Positions 9,401 through 17,118 of a DNA stretch of 64,000 nucleotides are shown here, piece after piece. The stretch is taken from NCBI GenBank assembly GCA_017643495.1, contig JAEPNK010000001.1:1903623-1967622 (forward strand), given 5' to 3'. Under the pieces are notes generated by a model. That model was not told the origin of the DNA, did no database searches, and worked only from the letters and a program-made list of their open reading frames with translations. The stretch is from Rhizobiaceae bacterium (GTDB lineage: Bacteria > Pseudomonadota > Alphaproteobacteria > Rhizobiales > Rhizobiaceae). Every line of letters begins with the position of its first letter. Position 1 is the stretch's first letter. The position numbers were made by a program, and so were the translations under genes.

Positions 9401-10024
9401 ATGCTTTTTGGACGTAGAAAGCCGGCAAGTCGTTATGAAAGGCTTCGAATCATGCTGTGGCCCCGCCGTAGCTGGGTTCGTTCAGGCAAATACATGTCCA
9501 AGCGGATTTTGCGCCTTACTGCTTCACCGCATGCGATTGCAGCAGGTGTTGCTGCAGGCATCATGGCATCCTTTACCCCGTTCCTGGGATTTCACTTCAT
9601 ACTAGCATTTGCCATAGCATTTGTTATTGGAGGGAATTTTCTTGCAGCCGCAATGGGTACCTTTTTCGGGAATCCCCTGACGTTTCCTGTTATTTGGGCC
9701 TCTACCCATCAGGTTGGGAGTTTCATACTATCCGGTGAAAAAGTTCATAACAGCGAGACCCATCGGCTGAAGGGCCTGGCTCATACCGACATCATGGATG
9801 TCGGCTTTTCAGGTTTGATCGACAAGATTGTAGGCTTGTGGGATCCGCTGATCAAGCCGATGCTTGTTGGAAGTGTGCCACTTGGGGTTGCTGCAGGTAT
9901 CATCGGTTACATTTGTACGCGCTGGGCATCTGCGGTATTCAATGCATCTCGCAAGAAACGCCGACAGGTCAAGCTTGAGAAAATGCGCAAGCCGGGCTCC
10001 GGAATGCCGGCGCCGTCCGAATGA
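9401..10024 (+). CDS. DUF2062 membrane protein
   Basis: 207-residue inner-membrane protein of unknown biochemical role. Seen: a basic N-terminus ('MLFGRRKPASRYERLRIMLWPRR'-type, about 40 residues), then the family signature 'SPHAIAAGVAAGIMASFTPF' and 'FFGNPLTFPVIW', with two or three hydrophobic segments around residues 45-70, 75-100 and 150-175. DUF2062 proteins are regularly found between pyrE/pdxJ and acpS in alphaproteobacteria. Ends with a basic tail ('RKKRRQVKLEKMRK'). The ATG at 9401 has no strong ribosome-binding site. Confidence 0.85.
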   Translation: MLFGRRKPASRYERLRIMLWPRRSWVRSGKYMSKRILRLTASPHAIAAGVAAGIMASFTPFLGFHFILAFAIAFVIGGNFLAAAMGTFFGNPLTFPVIWASTHQVGSFILSGEKVHNSETHRLKGLAHTDIMDVGFSGLIDKIVGLWDPLIKPMLVGSVPLGVAAGIIGYICTRWASAVFNASRKKRRQVKLEKMRKPGSGMPAPSE

Positions 10025-10084
10025 ACTGTTGCATCAGGGTGGTGTGCTACATACCTGACAGCAGTGCAAACTGGAGTGTGTCCC

Positions 10085-10492
10085 TTGATTATCGGCCTTG
10101 GAAGTGACCTGATCGACATTCGTCGCATAGAGCGATCACTGGAGCGATATGGCGAACGGTTTACCGAACGGGTATTTACTGAAATTGAACAAGCCAAATC
10201 TGATAGACGGCGCAATCGCGCTGCTTCCTACGCAAAACGCTTTGCTGCCAAGGAGGCATGCAGCAAGGCGTTGGGCACAGGACTGTCCAATGGTGTTTAC
10301 TGGAGGGACATGGGAGTTGTGAATGACCGATTTGGAAAACCGACCATGAAGTTGACAAATGGCGCTGCAAAAAGACTTGCAGAAATGATGCCCAATGGAT
10401 ACGAACCACATATTCATGTGACTATTACAGATGATCATCCGCTGGCGCAGGCATTTGTGGTCATAGAGGCGCTGCCTGCAGCAAAAAGATGA
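10085..10492 (+). CDS. acpS: Holo-[acyl-carrier-protein] synthase
   Basis: Transfers 4'-phosphopantetheine from CoA to apo-ACP. About 136 residues. Seen: '[18 protein letters not shown]' with the metal-binding Asp, 'RVFTEIEQ', and '[19 protein letters not shown]' with the catalytic Glu and Lys. No ATG fits the family N-terminus; TTG at 10085 gives '[10 protein letters not shown]' and has GGAG 8 bases upstream, so I choose it over the in-frame GTG at 10064 or 10076. First of a run acpS-lepB-rnc-era-recO. Confidence 0.93.
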   Translation: MIIGLGSDLIDIRRIERSLERYGERFTERVFTEIEQAKSDRRRNRAASYAKRFAAKEACSKALGTGLSNGVYWRDMGVVNDRFGKPTMKLTNGAAKRLAEMMPNGYEPHIHVTITDDHPLAQAFVVIEALPAAKR

Positions 10493-10516
10493 CTCAATGC
10501 GAAGTGGAACAGGTTC

Positions 10517-11254
10517 TTGAGTGAACAAAAGGTGGAAAAATCAGGCAGCTCCATTGGTGAAACTGTCTCGATAATCATTCAGGCCCTGCTGCTGGCAATT
10601 GTCCTGCGCACCGTGGTGTTTCAGCCATTCAGTATTCCGTCAGGCTCGATGAAACCCACATTGCTGGTTGGTGATTATCTGTTTGTTTCAAAATTCAGCT
10701 ACGGATACTCAAAACATTCAATCCCGTTTTCGCCTGATCTGTTCGAGGGGCGTATCTGGGAAGGAAAACCGGAACGTGGAGATATTGCTGTGTTCAAGTA
10801 CCCACCCAATCCGGATATTGACTATATCAAGCGGGTTATTGGCCTGCCGGGTGACAAAATCCAGATGCGTGACGGGGCACTGTATATCAACGGCGAGAAG
10901 GTTGAACGCAAGCCTGCTTCAAACTTTCTGGATGATGAAAGCGGCGCGCCGCCGGTTCGCGCCTATATTGAAACCCTTCCCAATGGTGTTTCGTACACAA
11001 CGCTGGATATCAATCCCAACAGCCTGGGCGACAACACACGGGAATTCACGGTTCCGGCAAACCATTATTTCATGATGGGCGACAACCGCGACAATTCGGC
11101 GGACAGTCGCTTTGAGGCCGGTTTTGTGCCATTTGAAAACTTTGTCGGCAAGGCGACTGTGATCTTCTTCTCGATCAAGAACAACAGCCATCCGCTTGCC
11201 ATCTGGAAATGGCCTCAGGATGCACGTTTCTCCCGTTTCTTCGAAGGGCTTTAA
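10517..11254 (+). CDS. lepB: Signal peptidase I
   Basis: Membrane-bound serine protease that removes Sec and Tat signal peptides at the periplasmic face. 245 residues. Seen: one N-terminal membrane segment (about residues 13-33), catalytic Ser in 'FSIPSGSMKPTLLVGDYL', catalytic Lys in 'YIKRVIGLPGDKI', and the conserved 'FMMGDNRDNSADSR' near the C-terminus. The only start that fits is TTG at 10517 (MSEQKVEK...). Only 24 bp after acpS and 2 bp before the rnc start, so certainly part of the same transcript. Confidence 0.96.
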   Translation: MSEQKVEKSGSSIGETVSIIIQALLLAIVLRTVVFQPFSIPSGSMKPTLLVGDYLFVSKFSYGYSKHSIPFSPDLFEGRIWEGKPERGDIAVFKYPPNPDIDYIKRVIGLPGDKIQMRDGALYINGEKVERKPASNFLDDESGAPPVRAYIETLPNGVSYTTLDINPNSLGDNTREFTVPANHYFMMGDNRDNSADSRFEAGFVPFENFVGKATVIFFSIKNNSHPLAIWKWPQDARFSRFFEGL

Positions 11255-11256
11255 GA

Positions 11257-11988
11257 GTGCCTGCGTCTCCAAAGCGCGTTGAAGGACTCTATGACAGGCT
11301 TGAGGAACGAATTGGCTACCGGTTTGAAGACCATTCCAGCCTTACACAGGCGCTGACCCATTCCAGTGTTCGTTCCGGAGGGAGCGGGCAGGATCATTAT
11401 GAGCGGCTGGAGTTTCTGGGTGATAGGGTGCTGGGATTGTGCATCGCAGAATTGCTTCATGTACATTTTCCGTCTGCCAAGGAAGGTGAGCTTTCGTTGC
11501 GGCTGAATGCGCTGGTTCGGGGGCGTACCTTGGCTGAAATTGCTGATGAACTCGGGTTACATGAATATATCCGGACAGGTGGAGATCTGAAATCGGTGAA
11601 GGGAAAGAGACTTCAAAGTGTGCGGGCGGATGTTTTGGAAGCAGTGATTGCATCAATCTACCTTGACGGAGGAATTGAAGAAGCTTCCGCTTTCATTAAG
11701 CGGTTCTGGATGAAGCGCCTCAAGGAAAGTGATGCTGCCCGCCGCGACTCCAAGACTGCACTTCAGGAGTGGGCCCATGCCAATCGTTACGGAACACCAT
11801 CATATGAAGAAGCTGATCGTAGCGGTCCCGACCATGATCCCGAGTTTACGGTCAATGTAAGAGTTGCTGAACATATCACCATGACTGGCAAGGGACGTTC
11901 CAAACGCATTGCGGAGCAGGATGCCGCTAAGAAGGTTCTGGTGAAGCAGGGGGTCTGGAAAAACCTGAAAGACGAGAGTGCAACATGA
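11257..11988 (+). CDS. rnc: Ribonuclease III
   Basis: Cleaves double-stranded RNA in rRNA and mRNA processing. 243 residues from the GTG at 11257, two bases after the lepB stop, with GAAGGGC upstream; a reading frame open further upstream overlaps lepB and has no homology. Seen: RNase III signature 'HYERLEFLGDRVLGL', second metal-binding region 'RADVLEAVIASIYLDGG', and a C-terminal double-stranded RNA binding domain (about residues 165-235) with 'SKRIAEQDAAKKVL'. Overlaps era by 4 bp (ATGA), so translation is coupled, as in E. coli rnc-era. Confidence 0.96.
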   Translation: MPASPKRVEGLYDRLEERIGYRFEDHSSLTQALTHSSVRSGGSGQDHYERLEFLGDRVLGLCIAELLHVHFPSAKEGELSLRLNALVRGRTLAEIADELGLHEYIRTGGDLKSVKGKRLQSVRADVLEAVIASIYLDGGIEEASAFIKRFWMKRLKESDAARRDSKTALQEWAHANRYGTPSYEEADRSGPDHDPEFTVNVRVAEHITMTGKGRSKRIAEQDAAKKVLVKQGVWKNLKDESAT

Positions 11989-12896
11989 CCGAGATGACTG
12001 AACCAAAGACAAGGTGCGGTTTTGTAGCGCTGATTGGCGCACCAAATGCAGGCAAGTCGACACTGATGAACCAGTTGGTCGGTACCAAGATTTCAATCGT
12101 GACTCACAAGGTGCAGACAACACGCGCGATCGTCCGGGGCATTGCCATGCACAATGATTGCCAGATCATTTTCGTTGATACACCCGGTATCTTCAATCCC
12201 CGCCGCAAACTGGATGAGGTGATGGTTTCCACAGCATGGGGCAGTGCCCGTGATGCAGACATGTCTGTTTGCATTATTGATGCTGAACGTGGCGTTACCG
12301 AAGATGTGGCTGCTCTGGTTGCGCGTATGAAAGAACTCGGCGGGAAAGTGGTCCTTCTGCTGAACAAGATTGATCGCATCCCACGTGACAAGCTGCTGGC
12401 TCTTACACAGGAGATTCACGGAATACATGCCTTTGACGAGACTTTCATGGTGTCCGCGTTGAACGGCGATGGTTGCAGGGATTTTCTGGACTATCTTTCA
12501 ACAACCCTTCCTCAAGGGCCTTACATGTATCCTGAAGACCAGGCCTCTGACCTTCCGATGAGAATGCTGGCTGCAGAAGTAACCCGCGAAAAAATATATC
12601 TGCGTCTGCATCAGGAACTGCCATACTCTTCCCATGTTGAGACCGAGGCTTGGGAAGAAAGAAAAGACGGTTCGGTTAAGATAAGCCAGGTCATTTATGT
12701 TGAGCGGGACAGTCAGAAAAAAATCGTAATAGGTAAGGGTGGAGAGACCATAAAGGCCATCTCCACTGCTGCCCGCCAGGAGCTTAAGGAGTTGGTTGAA
12801 CAGCCGGTTCATTTGTTCCTTTTTGTGAAGGTGAGAGAAAACTGGTCTGATGATCCTGACCGGTACCGGGAAATGGGACTTGAATTTCCGGTCTAG
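11985..12896 (+). CDS. era: GTPase Era
   Basis: Ribosome-associated GTPase that binds the 3' end of 16S rRNA during 30S maturation. 303 residues, normal length. Seen: P-loop 'GAPNAGKSTLMNQL', switch region 'VTHKVQTTRA', G3 'VDTPGIF', G4 'LNKIDRI', and a C-terminal KH domain with 'VIGKGGETIKAI'. Starts inside the rnc stop. recO follows 18 bp later. Confidence 0.97.
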   Translation: MTEMTEPKTRCGFVALIGAPNAGKSTLMNQLVGTKISIVTHKVQTTRAIVRGIAMHNDCQIIFVDTPGIFNPRRKLDEVMVSTAWGSARDADMSVCIIDAERGVTEDVAALVARMKELGGKVVLLLNKIDRIPRDKLLALTQEIHGIHAFDETFMVSALNGDGCRDFLDYLSTTLPQGPYMYPEDQASDLPMRMLAAEVTREKIYLRLHQELPYSSHVETEAWEERKDGSVKISQVIYVERDSQKKIVIGKGGETIKAISTAARQELKELVEQPVHLFLFVKVRENWSDDPDRYREMGLEFPV

Positions 12897-12914
12897 CCGG
12901 GGAAACTCCATGCC

Positions 12915-13661
12915 ATGGAATGGCAAGATGAAGGATTGATTCTGGGCAGTCGCAAACATGGTGAAACAAGTGCGATTGTTGAGATGATGACGCAGAATCA
13001 CGGCAGGCATCTGGGCCTGGTTCGTGGTGGCCGGTCGGCACGCATGCGTCCGGTTCTTCAACCGGGAAACAGCGCCACAATTGTCTGGAGAGCCCGTCTT
13101 GAAGACCATCTCGGCATGTTTGCAATCGAGCCGGGAAAGTTACGCGCAGCTGAGCTGATGGCCAGCCCTTCGGGCATATATGGCGTCCAGATGCTTGCAT
13201 GCCATTTGCGTCTGCTACCGGAGCGCGACCCTCATCCGGGTTTGTACGAAGCTGCAAGCGTATTACTCGACAATTTCTCCTTTCCCGAAATCGCTGCAAG
13301 TCTGATGGTTCGTTTCGAATTGGCTTTGCTTGATGAGTTGGGCTTCGGGCTGGATCTGAAAAGCTGTGCCGCAACGGGACAGACCAATGATCTTGTATTC
13401 GTATCTCCAAAATCAGGAAGAGCCGTGAGTGCCGATGCCGGAAAACCTTGGTCAGATCGCATGCTGGTACTTCCGGATTTTTTGAGGGGTACCCGCAAGG
13501 ACACAAGTTCAATGCCATCGGTGACGTCCATTGAAGACGGCTTCAGGCTCACCGGATTCTTTCTTGAACGACATATTTATGGAGCCCGCGGTATTCGTCA
13601 TCCCGACGAACGCCTGGGGTTCATCAAAAACCTTGTAAAGCAGGAGAAATCAAATGGGTGA
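12915..13661 (+). CDS. recO: DNA repair protein RecO
   Basis: Loads RecA on SSB-coated single-stranded DNA with RecR. 248 residues. Seen: N-terminal OB fold with 'WQDEGLILGSRKHGETSAIV' and 'GLVRGGRSARMRPVLQPGN', and the helical middle part with 'FELALLDELGFGLDL'. The zinc-binding cysteine set of many RecO proteins is reduced to one Cys here ('KSCAATG'), which is common in alphaproteobacteria. Its end overlaps the next gene by 8 bp. Confidence 0.93.
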   Translation: MEWQDEGLILGSRKHGETSAIVEMMTQNHGRHLGLVRGGRSARMRPVLQPGNSATIVWRARLEDHLGMFAIEPGKLRAAELMASPSGIYGVQMLACHLRLLPERDPHPGLYEAASVLLDNFSFPEIAASLMVRFELALLDELGFGLDLKSCAATGQTNDLVFVSPKSGRAVSADAGKPWSDRMLVLPDFLRGTRKDTSSMPSVTSIEDGFRLTGFFLERHIYGARGIRHPDERLGFIKNLVKQEKSNG

Positions 13662-14151
13662 TTACTGGTACTCGGAAGATCAGATGTTCGGCTCCATCCC
13701 GCCGGAGCGTTTGTTGAGCACCCCGGGACTGGAACTCGCTCGTGAGATGATTGCCGGGAAACTGCCCGCGCCGCCCATGGCAAAGCAGATGAATTTCTAC
13801 ATGTCCGAGGCGGATGAAGGGTTCTGTGCTTTTCGGGGGACGCCCTTGCGTGACCATTATAACCCCGCCGGAGTTGTTCATGGTGGTTGGGCTGGCGCTC
13901 TTCTTGATTCAGCTCTCGGATGCTGTGTCTGGACCCAGATACCCGTCGGAAAGGCTTATGGTACCATTGAATTCAAAGTGCATCTTGTCCGTCCGATTTC
14001 CGACAAGACCGGGGAATGTATCTGTGAGGCAAGGGTCGTACACATGGGCAAGACCCTTGCAACTTCTGAAGGCACGATCAAGACAGTCGACGGAAAGCTA
14101 TTGGCGCACGGTACGGAAACGTGCGCGATCTTTGATCCGCTCAAGCGCTAG
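13654..14151 (+). CDS. PaaI-type hotdog-fold thioesterase
   Basis: 165-residue hotdog-fold protein, probably a hydrolase of an acyl-CoA thioester. Seen: 'YNPAGVVHGGWAGALLDSA', where HGG and the following Asp form the PaaI-type active-site region, and 'KAYGTIEFKVHLVRPI' and 'GTIKTVDGKLLAHGTETC' for the central strands. Overlaps recO, so it may be expressed with the acpS-recO run although it has no known link to repair. Substrate not predictable. Its 3' end overlaps the convergent MFS gene by 11 bp. Confidence 0.85.
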   Translation: MGDYWYSEDQMFGSIPPERLLSTPGLELAREMIAGKLPAPPMAKQMNFYMSEADEGFCAFRGTPLRDHYNPAGVVHGGWAGALLDSALGCCVWTQIPVGKAYGTIEFKVHLVRPISDKTGECICEARVVHMGKTLATSEGTIKTVDGKLLAHGTETCAIFDPLKR

Positions 14152-15370
14152 GGCGCAGGACTGCCTCTTCACGAATTGGCCAGTGAACAATGGCTGCAAA
14201 TATGCCCAGCGCTACGCCAAACCACCAGACAATATCATAGCTGCCCGTTGTCGCACGCAGGTACCCCCCATAGTACACACCCAGAAACGAGCCGATCTGG
14301 TGTGAAAAGAACACCAGCCCGCCCAACATTCCCAAGTGCCTTGTACCGAACATGATGGCGACTAGTGCATTTGTCGGTGCAACGGTCGAAAGCCAAAGGA
14401 TACCCATCAGGATCGAGAAAATGATGACACTTGCCGGGGTTTGCGGCAGAAGCAGGAATGCGGTCACAACAATGGAGCGTCCGAGGTATATCAGGCTTAG
14501 AAGATAGGGTTTGGAATACTTCTGTCCCAGCACGCCCGAGGCAAGGGACCCGAAGATGTTGAACAGGCCGATAAGCGCAATCGCCCAGGCAGCAACAGTC
14601 ATGCCGCCAATTTTCACATCTATTCCCAGATCGGCAATGTACTTCGGAAAGTGCGCAGTGATGAACGCAACCTGGAAGCCGCAGACAAAAAAGCCGGTAA
14701 CCAGAAGAAGGTAGGATTTGTGACTGAGTGCTTCCTTCAAGGCCTCGCTGATTGTCTGGTTCATGTTCTCAATGGTATTTGTCGATGAACTTGCATCCCC
14801 TCTTAGAGGAATTGCCAGAACCGGAATCACGAGCATGATGGCAGAGAGAATTAGAAGCGAGTTTGACCACCCATAGGATTCAATCAGCCCTACAGAGAGT
14901 GGTGAAAAAAAGAACATGCCCGCTGATCCTGCGGCCGTGCCCATTCCGAAAACAAGGCTGCGTTTTTCGGGGGGGACATTCCGGGCGAATACAGACAGGA
15001 TAATGCCGAATGAGCCGGCAGCTACACCAAGGCCGACAAGCACGCCACCGCCAATGTGCAGCCAAATTGGCATGTCGGCAGTACCCATGAGGTAAAGGCC
15101 GAGGGCATAAATCAAACCGCCACTGGCCAGTGCCTTGTAGGCACCGTAGCGGTCGGCAAGTGCGCCGAAGACCGGTTGTCCGACGCCCCATGCAAGGTTC
15201 TGGATGGCGATCGCGAGACCGAAAGTCGTACTGGTCCATCCTGTTGCATCAAGGATCGGTTGTTGGAAAAAGCCCATTGCGGACCTTGGCCCAAAAGCAA
15301 GCAACGCTATGGCGCACCCGCATACTATGATCAGGAATGCGCGTGATGGCATGGGTTGGGCGGTAGTCAC
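14141..15370 (-). CDS. MFS transporter
   Basis: 409-residue inner-membrane transporter with about 12 hydrophobic segments. The loop 2-3 motif 'GALADRYGAYKAL' is typical for the major facilitator superfamily. The general look (glycine-rich 'QNLAWGVGQPVFG', 'GSFLGVYYGGYL') fits the group often annotated as monocarboxylate/oxalate-formate or unspecific MFS exporters; the substrate cannot be read from sequence. GTG at 15370 is preceded by CGGAGAAA, a good ribosome-binding site. Divergent from a GlxA-type regulator, with a palindromic operator region between them, so it is the likely target of that regulator. Confidence 0.85.
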   Translation of the reverse strand: MTTAQPMPSRAFLIIVCGCAIALLAFGPRSAMGFFQQPILDATGWTSTTFGLAIAIQNLAWGVGQPVFGALADRYGAYKALASGGLIYALGLYLMGTADMPIWLHIGGGVLVGLGVAAGSFGIILSVFARNVPPEKRSLVFGMGTAAGSAGMFFFSPLSVGLIESYGWSNSLLILSAIMLVIPVLAIPLRGDASSSTNTIENMNQTISEALKEALSHKSYLLLVTGFFVCGFQVAFITAHFPKYIADLGIDVKIGGMTVAAWAIALIGLFNIFGSLASGVLGQKYSKPYLLSLIYLGRSIVVTAFLLLPQTPASVIIFSILMGILWLSTVAPTNALVAIMFGTRHLGMLGGLVFFSHQIGSFLGVYYGGYLRATTGSYDIVWWFGVALGIFAAIVHWPIREEAVLRPSA

Positions 15371-15417
15371 GATATTTCTCCGGCTCGTCTCACAATCTGG
15401 TTGCTCGTCTCATGTCT

Positions 15418-15467
15418 AGTACAAAACCCGTTTGTCTGATATGACAAATTATAATCAAAATCAGACA
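15418..15467. promoter_or_regulatory. Divergent promoter with two overlapping inverted repeats
   Basis: Two perfect inverted repeats are visible: TTTGTC (15431-15436) / GACAAA (15443-15448), and TGTCTGAT (15433-15440) / ATCAGACA (15460-15467). On the minus strand a promoter for the MFS gene can be read as TTGTCA (15442-15447), 18-bp spacer, TGTACT (15418-15423); its -35 lies inside the first repeat. On the plus strand TATAAT (15450-15455) lies between the arms of the second repeat, in place to serve the regulator gene. This arrangement is what a local regulator controlling itself and its neighbour would use; binding is inference. Confidence 0.6.
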
Positions 15468-15477
15468 TCTGTTGAGT

Positions 15478-16455
15478 ATGCCAAATCAGCAAAGAACCGT
15501 TACACTTGTCGCCTATCCGGAAGCCTTGCTTCTGGATATTGCCGGCCCCTTGCAGGTTTTCAGTTCTGCAAACAAGATTCTCAAGAAAAAGGCTTACAGG
15601 ATCAATCTGTGCAGCATGGAGGGCGGAGCGGTCTGTACCGATACGGGTATTGAACTCCTTTGCAACACGGATTTTGCTGGGGTTCAGCCACATGGAGACC
15701 TGATAGTTCCCGGAGGGCCTGGTGTGAACAAGGTGATTGAGGATGCCGTATTCATGGAAGGTATCGTCAGGATGGCCCGCTATCAAAGGCGTATCATCTC
15801 TACCTGTTCAGGCAGTATCATTCTTGCGGCCATGGGCATTCTTGACGGGAAGCTGGCGACTTGTCACTGGTCGCGGGGCGATCAGGTTCGCAAGAAATTC
15901 ACGAAAGTGAACTGGGACCTTGATCGCATCTATACCCGGGACGGCAACATATATACGTCAGCCGGGGTATCAACAGGAATTGATCTGTGCCTGTCAGTGC
16001 TCGAGGAAGATCATGGTAGAAATGCTGCATTGGAAGTGGCACGCGAACTGGTTTTGTTCATGCAGCGCACTGGCAACCAGAGTCAGTATTCCCACCCTTT
16101 GCGGCTTGAAACAGCGCCCAAGTCGCGCATTGAGGAACTTTGCTCAATGGTCATCAGCGATCCCGCCCGTTCCTGGCGAATTTCTGACATGAGCGCCATT
16201 GCAAACATGACAAGCCGGACACTACACCGGCATTTTGTTGCTGACTTGAAAGAAAGCCCGTCCCAGTTTGTTGAGCGTGTCCGGTTGGACCACGCACGAG
16301 CGATGATTGATGGTGGCCACAGGAACATGAAAAGGATAGCAGCATTGTCCGGATTCCGAACGGAGCAAAATTTGCGAAGGGCTTTCATCGGCAAGTTGAG
16401 TCTGTCACCGGTAGAGTACCGAAAGCGGTTTGGTTCAATCACTTTGCCTACATGA
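15478..16455 (+). CDS. GlxA-family transcriptional regulator (DJ-1/PfpI + AraC)
   Basis: Two-domain regulator. Residues about 5-185 form a DJ-1/PfpI-like (class I amidotransferase-like) ligand domain: 'LVAYPEALLLDIAGPLQVF' and the nucleophile elbow 'IISTCSGSIILAAMGILDGK', with the Cys kept. Residues about 215-320 hold two helix-turn-helix motifs of the AraC type: 'WRISDMSAIANMTSRTLHRH' and 'MKRIAALSGFRTEQNLRRAF'. Characterised members sense small nitrogen compounds such as carnitine, arginine or glycine betaine, but the ligand here is unknown. Start at ATG 15478; a TTG at 15472 is also possible. Divergent from the MFS transporter, which is its likely target. Confidence 0.88.
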   Translation: MPNQQRTVTLVAYPEALLLDIAGPLQVFSSANKILKKKAYRINLCSMEGGAVCTDTGIELLCNTDFAGVQPHGDLIVPGGPGVNKVIEDAVFMEGIVRMARYQRRIISTCSGSIILAAMGILDGKLATCHWSRGDQVRKKFTKVNWDLDRIYTRDGNIYTSAGVSTGIDLCLSVLEEDHGRNAALEVARELVLFMQRTGNQSQYSHPLRLETAPKSRIEELCSMVISDPARSWRISDMSAIANMTSRTLHRHFVADLKESPSQFVERVRLDHARAMIDGGHRNMKRIAALSGFRTEQNLRRAFIGKLSLSPVEYRKRFGSITLPT

Positions 16456-16564
16456 ATGTCATCTAAGGTGAAGGCTTCGGTGGTTGTCATCGGTCTTGGG
16501 TGAACTATACCAAATGCAGGCAGAACTTATTTTGACAATACTGTGTTTCTGCATTGGAGGTCAC

Positions 16565-17092
16565 ATGAAACGGACAGCACTCGCAGTAGTGGTTATTACG
16601 GCACTCAGCATTTCGCCTGTATTTGCACAAACAGACAGCATAAAGGCTTCAGCTATCATTTTGGATGCCGATGGTGCGGAAATTGGAAAAGCGTCCCTGA
16701 TACAAGCTCCGACCGGTGTCTTGATGCACTTGAAAGTATCGTCCTTGAGTCCGGGAAAGCACGGATTGCATTTGCATGGACATGGTGAGTGCGATGCAAA
16801 AACCGGATACAAGAGCGCAAAGGGACATGTTGGGAAAAGTGATGGTGGTCACGGATTGCTGAATCCTGACGGGCCTGAGCCGGGCGATCTTCCGAACATA
16901 TTTGTTGGAGCGGATGGCACAGGTGAAATGGAAGCTTTCAGCACAATGGTTTCACTGACCGGGGGAGACAATAATCTGCTGGATGAAGATGGCTCGACCT
17001 TCATTATCCATGAAAATGCGGACGACCATGTAAGCCAACCCATTGGCGGAGCTGGCGGGCGTGTGGCATGCGGTGTGATTGAAAAAGACTAG
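16565..17092 (+). CDS. sodC: Secreted Cu,Zn superoxide dismutase-like protein
   Basis: 175 residues with a clear signal peptide (MKRTALAVVVITALSISPVFA). ATG at 16565 follows TTGGAGGTCAC, a strong ribosome-binding site; upstream in-frame codons lack it. SodC fold marks: 'GLHLHGHGEC' (two copper His and the disulfide Cys), bridging His in 'KGHVGK', zinc His in 'GGHGLLNP', zinc Asp in 'PGDLPN', copper His in 'FIIHENADDH', and 'GGAGGRVACGVI' with the second Cys. The position normally holding the third zinc His ('GPHAGDLPN' in many bacterial SodC) reads 'GPEPGDLPN', so Glu replaces His. Predicted periplasmic; dismutase activity is likely but the zinc site is altered. The 109 bp upstream hold no other gene. 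Confidence 0.85.
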   Translation: MKRTALAVVVITALSISPVFAQTDSIKASAIILDADGAEIGKASLIQAPTGVLMHLKVSSLSPGKHGLHLHGHGECDAKTGYKSAKGHVGKSDGGHGLLNPDGPEPGDLPNIFVGADGTGEMEAFSTMVSLTGGDNNLLDEDGSTFIIHENADDHVSQPIGGAGGRVACGVIEKD

Positions 17093-17118
17093 CATCTCGC
17101 CTGCGCGCATGCCGGTTA

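Noticed and set aside
12498-13518. Open frames of 203 and 244 codons antisense to era and recO
   Set aside because: Complete overlap with firm genes and no coding signs of their own.
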